A stretch of 64,000 bases of DNA, taken from NCBI RefSeq assembly GCF_001007995.1, contig NZ_CP011389.1, forward strand, positions 2,704,501-2,768,500, given 5' to 3'. The translations under genes and the position numbers were made by a program. The notes beneath the pieces are model-generated. The model did no database searches. It saw nothing but the letters and a program-made list of their open reading frames with translations, and was not told the DNA's origin. The stretch's first letter is position 1. Every line of letters starts with the position of its first letter. Shown piece by piece: positions 1 to 7,683 of this stretch. This DNA comes from Deinococcus soli (ex Cha et al. 2016) (GTDB lineage: Bacteria > Deinococcota > Deinococci > Deinococcales > Deinococcaceae).

Positions 1-118
1 CGGGAAGGCCCGCGCGGTACGCTTCAGCACCCTGGACGCCCTGTGCCGCGCGCTGGACTGTCAGCCCGGCGACCTGCTGCGCTGGGAGGACGGTCCCCCC
101 GACCCGGACGACCCGTGA
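1..118 (+). CDS. Cro/CI (XRE)-type HTH regulator, C-terminal end only
   Basis: The 5' end is outside the window. The frame starting at base 2 reads 38 residues to a TGA at 116-118. The visible stretch TLDALCRALDCQPGDLL is the typical last helices of small HTH_26/YozG-like Cro/CI DNA-binding proteins, followed by an acidic Pro/Asp tail. It converges with the sigma-factor gene, with only 15 bp between the two stop codons. The DNA target cannot be inferred. Confidence 0.7.
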   Translation, partial: GKARAVRFSTLDALCRALDCQPGDLLRWEDGPPDPDDP

Positions 119-133
119 CGGACTGGACGGAGC

Positions 134-724
134 TCAGTGGACGTCGGCGACGCTTTCGAGGAGGTCGGCGAGTTGCTCCTTGGCGCGGAACACGCGGCTT
201 TTGGCCGTGCCGATCGCCACCCCCTGAATCTGCGCGATCTCGTCGTAACTGAGGTCTTCGACGAAGCGCAGCACGACTGCCTCGCGGTACTCGTGCGGCA
301 GCTGTGACAGGGCGCGCTGCACGCGGTCCTGCGCGTCGGCGCTCTCGGCAGCCTGCACGGGCGAGCGGCGCTCGCTGGTCACCTCGAAGCCCACGTCCTC
401 GCGCGCCTGCTCCAGCGAGAAGCGTTGCAGCTGCTTGCGGCGGTGCGATTCGATCTGGGTGTTGCGCGCCACCTGATACAGCCACGGCAGCACCCGCTCC
501 CCGGCGCGGAATGTGCGGATGCTGCGCCACGCGCGGTAGAAGACCTCTTGCGTCAGGTCCAGCGCGTCCTCGCTGTTGCCTTCCAGGCGGTACAGGTACC
601 CGTACATGCGGCCCTCGTACTCCTGCACGAACTCGAACCAGGCCTGCTCCTCGCCCGTGCACAGGCGCCCATACAGCTCTGGGGAGATCACGTCGGGAAG
701 GGAGGGCTCGGTCGGGAGGGTCAC
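134..724 (-). CDS. ECF-type RNA polymerase sigma factor
   Basis: 196 residues, the usual ECF length. Region 2 spans about residues 25-92, with the core-binding stretch LDLTQEVFYRAWRS at 55-68. Region 4 spans about 135-185, with the HTH LSYDEIAQIQGVAIGTAKSR. It directs RNA polymerase to an alternative promoter set. No anti-sigma gene is adjacent: downstream is the convergent XRE gene and upstream is a divergent FUN14 gene. The start is GTG at 724, and a TATGGT hexamer at 734-739 on the minus strand lies 9 nt away, which favours a leaderless mRNA. The inducing signal is not evident. Confidence 0.93.
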   Translation of the reverse strand: MTLPTEPSLPDVISPELYGRLCTGEEQAWFEFVQEYEGRMYGYLYRLEGNSEDALDLTQEVFYRAWRSIRTFRAGERVLPWLYQVARNTQIESHRRKQLQRFSLEQAREDVGFEVTSERRSPVQAAESADAQDRVQRALSQLPHEYREAVVLRFVEDLSYDEIAQIQGVAIGTAKSRVFRAKEQLADLLESVADVH

Positions 725-813
725 GGTCCCTACACCATACCGCGCCGCGCCTCCCGTGCCGTCCGCCTTTCAGCGCAGTCGGCCCCCCGCCCACACGCTA
801 GGATGCGCGCACC

Positions 814-1191
814 TTGAGCGCCACCGGTTCACTCCTCAGTCTGCTGGCCAGTACGGCGCCCGCCCCGGCGGGCTTCGCGGACGCCCTGAAATCCCTGCTG
901 CCCGACCTGAGCGTCGGCGCGCTGCTGGGCTTCGCGACGGGCGTCGCGCTGAAGCACATCGGGCGCTGGGCGCTGGTGGGGCTGGGCGTACTGGTCATCA
1001 CGTTGCAGGTGCTGGCGTATTTCGATCTGGTCAGCGTGAACTGGTTGCGCGTGCAGGCGCTGGCCGGGCCGTGGCTGGCGCAGGGCCGCGAGAACGGCGG
1101 CGCGTGGCTGACCCGCCTGCTCACCGCGAACCTGCCCTTCGCCGGGGCGTTCACGGCGGGATTGCTGCTGGGCCTGCGCGCCCGCGTCTAA
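814..1191 (+). CDS. FUN14-domain small membrane protein
   Basis: 125 residues with three hydrophobic segments, at about 33-50, 54-72 and 105-122. The stretch GFATGVALKHIGRWALVGLG is characteristic of the FUN14 family, whose bacterial function is unknown. The start is TTG at 814, nine nt after a TAGGAT -10-like hexamer (799-804). No upstream ATG is available in frame. It is divergent from the sigma-factor gene and is followed directly by a dispersed repeat. Confidence 0.75.
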   Translation: MSATGSLLSLLASTAPAPAGFADALKSLLPDLSVGALLGFATGVALKHIGRWALVGLGVLVITLQVLAYFDLVSVNWLRVQALAGPWLAQGRENGGAWLTRLLTANLPFAGAFTAGLLLGLRARV

Positions 1192-1325
1192 TACGGACTC
1201 CGATTGAATGGGGTGCAGAACCCGCTCAATCCGAGCGGAGCGAGCAGGAGAGAAACGGGTTCCGGACGTGGAGCTGGCAATCCGGTGAAGTTCCGGATGG
1301 TCGGCGAAACAAACGGAATCCGTCT
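1191..1325. repeat. Short dispersed non-coding repeat with imperfect terminal inverted repeats
   Basis: About 135 bp, starting on the last base of the FUN14 stop codon. The ends ATACGGACTCCGATTG (1191-1206) and CAAACGGAATCCGTCT (1310-1325) are imperfect inverted repeats, 13 of 16 positions matching. The interior carries further GGTTCCGGA/TCCGGAT-type elements and no plausible ORF. The style fits the short intergenic repeats known in Deinococcus genomes. Only one copy lies in this window, so dispersal is inferred. Confidence 0.55.
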
Positions 1326-1337
1326 GGTCATGAGAAA

Positions 1338-1366
1338 CCGCCCCGTCACCTGGGTGACCGGGGCGG
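1338..1366 (-). terminator. Hairpin terminator of the SurA-like gene
   Basis: CCGCCCCGTCACC (1338-1350) pairs with GTGACCGGGGCGG (1354-1366) with a one-base bulge. On the minus strand the stem is followed by TTTCTC. It lies 17 bp past the minus-strand stop codon. Confidence 0.7.
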
Positions 1367-1382
1367 AGCAGGGCGGTGAGGC

Positions 1383-3275
1383 TTACTTGTCGGCGGGGGG
1401 GGCGCTGGTGGCGCTGCCGTCCGTCGTGGGGTCGGTTGCCGCGCCGTCCGTCTGGCCGTCGGTGCTGTCCTTGGCGGGCGTGGCGGGCGTCTTGGGCGCC
1501 GCGGCGGCCACGCGCTTCTCCTGCGCGGCCAGCACGGTCTTCAGGTTGTCGGTGGGCTTGAGGGTCTTCACCTGGGCGTCCAGGAAGGTCTGGCCCTCGC
1601 TGCTCTTCTTCTGGCCCAGCACGACCGGCTCAATCTGGTCGCGCACCTCGGCGAAGCTCCGGGTCTCGGCGGGCTTCAGGTCGGTGACGTACAGCACCGA
1701 GTAGCGGTCGCCGACCTTCACGACGTCGCTCAGGCTGCCGTCGGCGGCGTCCTTGAGGGACTTCGCGGCGAACACGGCGGCGTTCAGCTCCTCACTCAGC
1801 TTGCCGTCCCCGGCGGTGACGGTGCCGCGCTCGCTGACGGTGCCGCCGGCCTTGCTGGCCGCCGAGACGAAGTCCCCACGGGTGTAGCTGCTGCGGAAGG
1901 CCACGGCCTTGGCCTGATCCTTGAAGCTGGCCTCGCTGACCGCCGCGCTGGCGGGCGATTCGAACTGGGCCTTGTTCTCGGCGTAGTACGCCTGCAGGTC
2001 CGCGTCGGTGACCTTCGCGTTCCGCGCGCCGTACGCGGCGACGCCCTGCGCGATCTCCTGGCGGGTGCCGACGAGGTTCAAGTTCAGGCGCTCGGCGATG
2101 GTGGGCGCCGCGTACCCCTGGATGATCTGCTGCACGACCTGCGGTTTCAGCATGCCGTTCACGAGCTGCGAGGCCTGCTCGGCAGGCACCTGCTGGAGCA
2201 GGCTGCCGAACTGCTGGTTCTGCACGACCTGCTCGATCACCTGCGAGTAGCGGACGTTCTGCCCGGCGACGGTGGCGACGGTGGGGTCCTCGACCTTCCA
2301 GTTCAGGTCCTTGAACTCGATCTTGGCGTCCTTGCGCAGACCCTCGACCCAGGCTTCCACGGCGGCGTTCTTCTTGCTCTCGTTCACGGCCGTCGCGACG
2401 TCGCTCTTGGCCTCGGCGAAGGGCTTGGCGCTCGGCGCGAGGTACTTCTCGACTTTCACGATGTAGAACTTCCCGCCGCTTTCCACGACGTCCGTCAGGC
2501 CGCCGTCCTTCAGGGCGAAGGCGGCCGCGCCGACCTCGCTGGGCAGCGCCACCTGCGCCACCGGGCGCGGCACGCCGTTCTCGATGGGGCCCAGGGCGCC
2601 GCCCCGGTCCTTGAACTCGGTGCTGTTGGCCCCCGCGAGCTGCGCGAAGTCCGCGCCACCCTGGAGCTGCTTCAGGAGGTCCGCGGCCTTGGCCTTGTCG
2701 GCCACGACGATCTGACGGCCCTGGATGCGCGCGTCCGTCTGGTACTTCTCCTGGTTCAGGTCGTAGTACGCCTGGAGTTCCGCGTCGGTCGCGGCGGGGA
2801 CGGCCTTCTTGATCTCGTCCACCTTGCGTTCGATGGCGAGGCTCTGGCGCACCTGCTTGCGGTAGTCGCTGTCGGTCAGGCCCACGCCCTGCAGCGCGTC
2901 CGTCCAGGCCTTGTTGTCGGTCAGGTTGTTCTGCGCGCGGACTTCCTTGACTTTGGCGTCCACGTCGCTGCGACTGACCTTGATGTCCTTCACGGCGTTC
3001 GACACGAGCGTCTGGTCGACCTGCTGCGCGACCACGTACGTCTTGAAGTCGTCGCCGAGCACGCCGGTGTCGGTGCTGCTCAACACCGGATTCTGCCGTC
3101 TGGCGGCTTCGAGCTGCTCGACGGTGACGGTCGTGCCGTTCACGGTCAGGGCGGGCGTGCCGGTCTGCTTGTTAAACAGGTCGCCCAGGTTCGGGGTGAA
3201 CTGGTAGGCCATGCCGACCACGAGCAGCAGGGCCAGGACGCCCATCAGGACGTTCACGAGTTTCTTCTTGTTCAC
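1383..3275 (-). CDS. SurA/PpiD-type peptidyl-prolyl isomerase (periplasmic foldase)
   Basis: 630 residues. A single N-terminal membrane anchor (about 6-25) precedes a SurA-N-like region, a parvulin domain (about 180-285, with the family pattern RQIVV...DFAQLA...GGALG) and a second SurA-N/parvulin-like half. The tail is rich in Ala, Thr and Pro. Such proteins are tethered to the inner membrane and assist folding of exported proteins. The start is GTG at 3275, preceded by a very good Shine-Dalgarno sequence (GAAGGAGATCAA). The second parvulin-like half lacks clear active-site signatures. The gene is monocistronic and ends at a hairpin. Confidence 0.85.
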   Translation of the reverse strand: MNKKKLVNVLMGVLALLLVVGMAYQFTPNLGDLFNKQTGTPALTVNGTTVTVEQLEAARRQNPVLSSTDTGVLGDDFKTYVVAQQVDQTLVSNAVKDIKVSRSDVDAKVKEVRAQNNLTDNKAWTDALQGVGLTDSDYRKQVRQSLAIERKVDEIKKAVPAATDAELQAYYDLNQEKYQTDARIQGRQIVVADKAKAADLLKQLQGGADFAQLAGANSTEFKDRGGALGPIENGVPRPVAQVALPSEVGAAAFALKDGGLTDVVESGGKFYIVKVEKYLAPSAKPFAEAKSDVATAVNESKKNAAVEAWVEGLRKDAKIEFKDLNWKVEDPTVATVAGQNVRYSQVIEQVVQNQQFGSLLQQVPAEQASQLVNGMLKPQVVQQIIQGYAAPTIAERLNLNLVGTRQEIAQGVAAYGARNAKVTDADLQAYYAENKAQFESPASAAVSEASFKDQAKAVAFRSSYTRGDFVSAASKAGGTVSERGTVTAGDGKLSEELNAAVFAAKSLKDAADGSLSDVVKVGDRYSVLYVTDLKPAETRSFAEVRDQIEPVVLGQKKSSEGQTFLDAQVKTLKPTDNLKTVLAAQEKRVAAAAPKTPATPAKDSTDGQTDGAATDPTTDGSATSAPPADK

Positions 3276-3304
3276 TTGATCTCCTTCATGCGAAGTGCTA
3301 GGTT
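3276..3304 (+). promoter_or_regulatory. Candidate promoter for tRNA-Arg
   Basis: TTGATC (3276-3281), a 17-nt spacer and TAGGTT (3299-3304) would start transcription a few bases before the tRNA at 3316. It overlaps the ribosome binding site of the divergent foldase gene. Confidence 0.4.
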
Positions 3305-3315
3305 ACGCGAGCTAT

Positions 3316-3392
<77 letters not shown>

Positions 3393-3403
3393 CACACTGA
3401 ACG

Positions 3404-3427
3404 CCACCCCACCGGGGTGGTGTTTTG
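3404..3427 (+). terminator. Rho-independent terminator of tRNA-Arg
   Basis: The 7-bp stem CCACCCC/GGGGTGG with loop ACC is followed by TGTTTTG. It lies 12 bp after the tRNA. Confidence 0.8.
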
Positions 3428-3598
3428 CGTTCAGGACGCGGACGTCCCTGGCAGTTGTCTGGATGCGCACGCGCCGGATTCTAGCACGCAAAATTAAGTG
3501 GACGTGAAGAAAAAGATTGCGTGCCTGACGCACTTTTCAGCCCTTTTGGCCGGTGTGCGTCACCCCGGACCACGCCCAGAGCCTGTACCCTGAAGCGC

Positions 3599-4600
3599 AT
3601 GAGCACCCACCTCCTGACCCTGCTTGAAACGCTGCCCGGCAGCTACAGCGGCCCCACCCGCCCCGAGGACGGCCCCTACGGCCTCGTCGGCAGCGGCGAG
3701 GGTACCCTCGCGGCGCACCTCGCGCAGACGCTCGTCGCGAGCAGCCTCACCCGCAGCGGCACCCAGTTCGTCCTGAGCAGCCCCGACGCCGCCGCCCTGG
3801 CCACCGACTACGCCGACCTCGCCAGCGTCGCCGGCGCGCAGGTGCGCCGCGTCGCCACCGGCGGCACCCCCGAGGAGATCGACACCCTGGTCCCCGGCGG
3901 GCCGCTCGCCACGTACCACTTCGCGCAGTACGTCGCCCACGCCACCGGCCACAGCGAGGACGCCCAGGCCGCCGACGCCCTGATCGCCGACCTCGCCGCC
4001 CGCTGCGCCCCGCACGTCACGGAGAACAACCCCGCCCGGGACCTCGCCTGGAGCCTGTGGGGCCGCCTCCCGCTGCTGCTCGCCGCGCCCGACGCGGACG
4101 CCCTGCCGCACGCGTGGCAGCAGCTGCTGGCCCGCATCGGCAAGACCCTCAGCGTCCCCCTGATCGGCGACCCCCTGCCCCTGGTGACCGGCGCGTTCGA
4201 GGCGCAGCACGAGAAGGGCGACGCCAAGGTCGCCGTGATCCTCGGGGACGCCGACGACACCCTCCTGCTGGCGCGCGAGGTGCTCGAATCCCGCATCGAC
4301 GAGATCATCCACGTGCCCTACCCAGGCGGCGCGGTCGGCTACCCCGCGCAGCTGGCCCTGTGGTACTTCGGCGCGTGGGTCGCCGCGTACCTCGCCGAAC
4401 GCTACGGCGCGACCGCCGCCGACCAGCCCGTCCTGGGCCGCGCGCAGGGCGTCATGAGCGGCGAGGACCGCGAACAGGCCCGCCTCGCCGCGCCCCGCGA
4501 CGACCTGCGCCGCACGAACGTCGTCAAGGACTGGGCCGACGACCAGGACCTGGACGACGTGGAACTCGACGACGATGAGGACGACCGCGACGAGGAGTGA
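3599..4600 (+). CDS. SIS-domain protein, phosphoglucose/phosphomannose isomerase-like
   Basis: 333 residues from ATG 3599, which sits 7 nt after a TACCCT hexamer (3586-3591). An upstream in-frame ATG at 3521 would overlap this promoter and adds a non-conserved 26-residue tail. The layout (two Rossmann-like SIS halves, Ser/Thr-rich phosphosugar loops, C-terminal half with IIHVPYPGG) resembles bifunctional phosphoglucose/phosphomannose isomerases. A bona fide pgi occurs at 42268-43899, so this copy may have another phosphosugar substrate. The C-terminus is a strikingly acidic Asp/Glu tail of about 25 residues. The family assignment is moderate and the substrate is unknown. Confidence 0.6.
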   Translation: MSTHLLTLLETLPGSYSGPTRPEDGPYGLVGSGEGTLAAHLAQTLVASSLTRSGTQFVLSSPDAAALATDYADLASVAGAQVRRVATGGTPEEIDTLVPGGPLATYHFAQYVAHATGHSEDAQAADALIADLAARCAPHVTENNPARDLAWSLWGRLPLLLAAPDADALPHAWQQLLARIGKTLSVPLIGDPLPLVTGAFEAQHEKGDAKVAVILGDADDTLLLAREVLESRIDEIIHVPYPGGAVGYPAQLALWYFGAWVAAYLAERYGATAADQPVLGRAQGVMSGEDREQARLAAPRDDLRRTNVVKDWADDQDLDDVELDDDEDDRDEE

Positions 4601-4602
4601 AC

Positions 4603-4741
4603 GGGGAAGTGGAGAGTAGGCCGTGGGTCGGTCGCCTGACCCGCCCACGCTGAAGCCACCAGACAGAACAGCGGGGAGCGAAGGCCAGTGCCGACGCTCC
4701 CTGTTTCTGCTGTTCCCACTTCCCGCGCCCCACAACCCAGA
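4603..4741. repeat. Palindromic element between convergent genes (copy 1)
   Basis: A 143-bp convergent gap with nested inverted repeats: GGGAAGTGG (about 4604) against CCACTTCCC (4716-4724), and GGGAGCG (4674-4680) against CGCTCCC (4695-4701). The right end, CCCACTTCCCGCGCCCCACAACCC, is closely similar in reverse complement to the left arm of the element at 51374-51460. It probably terminates transcription in both directions. Confidence 0.55.
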
Positions 4742-4743
4742 AT

Positions 4744-5706
4744 TCAGTGCAGCGGCACGTGCCCGGGGAAGCCGATCACCCAGTCGAGCAGGTCGCCGAC
4801 CATGGCGCTCGCGGTGACCATGCCGCCCGCGCCGCCCCCCGCGAAGACCAGGGTGCCGCACTCCTCGCCCTCGTACACCATGGCGTTGCGGCTGGCCCCG
4901 GCGTTGCACAGCGGGTGATCCTCGGGGAGGGACTGCGGGGAGACGCGGGCCTGCCACTCGCCATTCACGCGCTCGAGTTCCGCCACCAGTTTGATGCGCT
5001 CGCCACGCGCGCGCGCCGCCTGCACGTCCGCGAGGGTCAGGCCCTCAATGCCCTGCACCTGCACGCGGTCGTACGGGAAGTTGCCGTCCGCGCAGAAGCG
5101 CGCCAGGACCGTCAGTTTGTGTGCCGTGTCGAAGCCCCCGACGTCCAGGGTGGGCGGGTCCTCCGCGTACCCCAGCGCCTGCGCCTCCGCCAGGGCCTGC
5201 GCGTACTCCTTGCCCTGTTCCATCTGCGTGACGATGTACAGGCACGTGCCGTTCAGCACCGCCTGAAGGCGCTGGAAGGTGCTGGCGCGCAGCACGGTAC
5301 TCATCGGGCCGATCACGGGCGTTCCGGCCATCACGGACGCCTCGTAGTACAGCTTGCCGTCCAGCGCGTAGTCACGCAGCTCATCCCACTTCTCGGCCAG
5401 CAGCGCCTTGTTCGCCGTGATCACCGGGCGGCCCGAACGCAGGTGCGGGCGCAGCAGGCTCATGGGGTGCTCCACGCCGCCCATCGCCTCGATCACCACG
5501 CCGCACTCCTGCAGGAAGCCGGGGTCGGTCGTCAGGGGCGTGCCGGGCGGGCAGGCGCGCGGGCGCGAGGTGTCCCGGACGAGCACGCCCGCCACCTCGA
5601 TCCGCACGCCCAGATCGGCGAAGATCGCCTCGCGCCTCCAAATCAGGTTCAGGACGTCCTGCCCCACGGTCCCACAGCCCAGCACGCCCACGGTCACGGT
5701 TCTCAT
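4744..5706 (-). CDS. hom: Homoserine dehydrogenase
   Basis: 320 residues. The N-terminal NAD(P)-binding fold begins with [10 protein letters not shown] (about 7-16). The homoserine dehydrogenase signature follows, with TANKALLAE at about 97-105, VMAGTPVIG at about 125-133 and the metal-binding stretch LNGTCLYI at about 151-158. The C-terminal ACT domain of many bacterial Hom proteins is absent, so threonine feedback through ACT is not expected. The enzyme reduces aspartate semialdehyde to homoserine for methionine and threonine synthesis. The start ATG at 5706 is 7 nt from TACAGT (minus, 5714-5719). Confidence 0.92.
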   Translation of the reverse strand: MRTVTVGVLGCGTVGQDVLNLIWRREAIFADLGVRIEVAGVLVRDTSRPRACPPGTPLTTDPGFLQECGVVIEAMGGVEHPMSLLRPHLRSGRPVITANKALLAEKWDELRDYALDGKLYYEASVMAGTPVIGPMSTVLRASTFQRLQAVLNGTCLYIVTQMEQGKEYAQALAEAQALGYAEDPPTLDVGGFDTAHKLTVLARFCADGNFPYDRVQVQGIEGLTLADVQAARARGERIKLVAELERVNGEWQARVSPQSLPEDHPLCNAGASRNAMVYEGEECGTLVFAGGGAGGMVTASAMVGDLLDWVIGFPGHVPLH

Positions 5707-5776
5707 GCGCCCGACTGTAGCGCCCCCGCCCCCCGCGTCCGGACCCCTGGATTAGACGCGTCCCCGGTGGGGGAGA

Positions 5777-5826
5777 GGCTGCCGGGTGTCAGGTAGGACC
5801 GCATGGACACCTGACACCCGGCAGCC
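5777..5826. repeat. Perfect 18-bp inverted repeat
   Basis: GGCTGCCGGGTGTCAGGT (5777-5794) and its exact reverse complement (5809-5826) enclose a 14-nt loop. No T tract follows on either side, and the flanking genes (hom and prfA) point away from each other, so a normal terminator is not expected. It may be a REP-like element or a 5' structural element. Confidence 0.7.
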
Positions 5827-5893
5827 CCACTGTGAGGGCCGCGTCAGGGGAACGTGTCCACAGCCGCTCACAGGCGGGCGCTAGACTGCGCTC

Positions 5894-5968
5894 ATGATGC
5901 CCGTGTCCACCCTGTCTGCCCACAGCCGTCCGCCGTGCCGAGCACGCGGGCGCTCCCCCGCCCCGTGA
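5894..5968 (+). CDS. Possible leaderless 24-codon ORF upstream of prfA
   Basis: TAGACT (5882-5887) is followed after 6 nt by ATGATG, the spacing used by neighbouring leaderless genes. The ORF is 24 codons, Pro/Arg-rich, and ends in TGA. prfA begins 88 nt later and has no earlier in-frame start. It may be a leader ORF. No homology is recognisable. Confidence 0.3.
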   Translation: MMPVSTLSAHSRPPCRARGRSPAP

Positions 5969-6056
5969 GCCGCCCTGACCCGCGCCCGGCGCGCGGCCCG
6001 GCCCGGCTCGCTCCGCTCGGCCAGCGCGCGGCGCGCCGCATCCTGGCGGGCAACGC

Positions 6057-7151
6057 ATGAGCCGCCTCGATGAACTCGCGGCGGAATTCGGGAAGGTTGA
6101 GCGGGCGCTGGGCGACCCGGCCGCTCTGGCCGACCCGCGCGAGTACGCCCGCCTGACCCGCCGTCACCGCGAACTCCTGCCCCTCGTGACCCTGCTGCGC
6201 GAACGCGACGGGCTGGAGGCGGACCTGACCGGCGCGCGCGAACTCCTGACCGACCCGGACATGCGCGAACTGGCCGCCGGGGAAGTGCAGGCCCTGGAGG
6301 CGCGGCTGGCCGAGATCGAGTCGGACCTCGTCGTGCTGCTGCTGCCCACCGACCCGGACGACACCAAGGACGTGATCCTGGAACTGCGCGCCGGGGCGGG
6401 CGGCGCCGAGGCCGGGCTGTTCGTGATGGATCTGCTGCGCATGTACACCCGCTACGCCGAGGGGCTGGGCCTGAAGGTGACCGTCCTGGACGCCAGCGAG
6501 AGCGACCTGGGCGGCGCGAGCAAGGTCGTCGCCGAGATCACGGGCGACGGCGCATTCCGCGCGTTCAGATGGGAGCGCGGCGTGCACCGCGTGCAGCGCG
6601 TCCCCGCCACCGAGAGCCAGGGCCGTATCCACACGAGTACCGTCACGGTGGCCGTGCTGCCCGTGGCCGACACCGAGGAGGTACAGCTCGACCTGTCCGA
6701 GGTGCGCATTGACGTGTTCCGCTCGCAGGGTGCGGGCGGGCAGGGCGTGAACACCACCGACTCCGCCGTGCGCGCCGTGTACCGCGCGGGCACGCCCGAC
6801 GAGATCATGGTCGTGTGCCAGGACGGCCGCTCGCAGATCAAGAACCGCGAGAAGGCCCTGCAGGTCCTCGCCGCGCGCCTTGCGGAACGCGAACGGATCG
6901 CGCGGGAGGAACGCGAACGCAGCGACCGCGCCGCGCAGGTCGGCAGCGGCGACCGCAGCGAGAAGATCCGCACGTACAACTACCCCCAGAACCGCGTGAC
7001 CGACCACCGCCTGGAAGGGGAGGGCAAGAACCATCCCCTCGACAGCGTCATCGCGGGCGCGCTGGGACCGGTCGTGGCGAACCTCGCCCGCGCGCAGCGC
7101 GAACTGCAACTCCTCCAGATGGGCGAGGAGGGCCAGCATGGCGCGGCGTGA
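6057..7151 (+). CDS. prfA: Peptide chain release factor 1
   Basis: 364 residues, the usual RF1 length. It carries the stop-codon-reading tripeptide PAT (RVPATESQ, about 182-189), the RF1 form of PxT, and the catalytic GGQ loop ([12 protein letters not shown], about 226-237). It releases the finished peptide at UAG and UAA codons in the ribosomal A site. The start ATG 6057 follows a GC-rich 5' leader and is the only in-frame option. The Nudix gene overlaps its 3' end by 14 bp, so the two are cotranscribed. Confidence 0.97.
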   Translation: MSRLDELAAEFGKVERALGDPAALADPREYARLTRRHRELLPLVTLLRERDGLEADLTGARELLTDPDMRELAAGEVQALEARLAEIESDLVVLLLPTDPDDTKDVILELRAGAGGAEAGLFVMDLLRMYTRYAEGLGLKVTVLDASESDLGGASKVVAEITGDGAFRAFRWERGVHRVQRVPATESQGRIHTSTVTVAVLPVADTEEVQLDLSEVRIDVFRSQGAGGQGVNTTDSAVRAVYRAGTPDEIMVVCQDGRSQIKNREKALQVLAARLAERERIAREERERSDRAAQVGSGDRSEKIRTYNYPQNRVTDHRLEGEGKNHPLDSVIAGALGPVVANLARAQRELQLLQMGEEGQHGAA

Positions 7152-7632
7152 CCTCCTCGTCGCCGCCGGGATCCTCCGCGACCGCTTCGGCCGCGTGCTG
7201 CTCGTCGGCAACGACTGGCAGGGCCACGGGCGCGTGCGCCACACCCTCCCGGGCGGCGTGGTCGAACCCGGCGAGACCCTCCCCGAGGCGCTCTACCGTG
7301 AGATCTACGAGGAAACCGGCCTGAAGCTGACGGGCATCAGGCACATGGCGTACACCGTGCACATCGAGGACGAACGCCGCGGCGAACGCGCCATCGCCGT
7401 GGCGTTCGAGGCCACCTGGGACGGCCTCCTGAACCCCGCCGACCCCGACGGCTTCATCGTGGAGGCGCGCTTCTGCACTGTCGAGGAGGCACTGGAGAAG
7501 ATCGAGGCGCCCCCCATGCGCGAGCCCCTGAGCGACTACCTGCTTACCGGGGAACCGGGGCGCTTCTACGCCTTCAAGGGCTGGGACGGTCGCGGCGGTC
7601 TGCGCATCCCGGCACTGAAGCCCCGCACCTGA
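7138..7632 (+). CDS. Nudix hydrolase
   Basis: 164 residues. A complete Nudix box is present at about 40-62: GVVEPGE, seven residues, then REIYEETGL. The family hydrolyses nucleoside diphosphates linked to another moiety, using Mg2+ bound by the box glutamates. The specific substrate cannot be read from the sequence. Deinococcus genomes are rich in Nudix proteins. The start overlaps prfA by 14 bp, which indicates translational coupling. Confidence 0.88.
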   Translation: MARRDLLVAAGILRDRFGRVLLVGNDWQGHGRVRHTLPGGVVEPGETLPEALYREIYEETGLKLTGIRHMAYTVHIEDERRGERAIAVAFEATWDGLLNPADPDGFIVEARFCTVEEALEKIEAPPMREPLSDYLLTGEPGRFYAFKGWDGRGGLRIPALKPRT

Positions 7633-7641
7633 CACGCCACC

Positions 7642-7677
7642 GCAGCCCCGGACCCACCCGCTCGGGTCCGGGGCTGC
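7642..7677. terminator. Bidirectional hairpin between convergent genes
   Basis: GCAGCCCCGGACCC (7642-7655) pairs perfectly with 7664-7677 around an 8-nt loop. No strong T tract is present. It lies between the Nudix and DUF2339 stop codons. Confidence 0.65.
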
Positions 7678-7683
7678 TGACGC

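Noticed and set aside
5854..6060. 68-codon ORF ending in ATGA overlap with prfA
   Set aside because: Its only start is a GTG upstream of the likely -10 hexamer, the product is Arg/Ala/Pro-rich shadow-like sequence and no family is recognisable.
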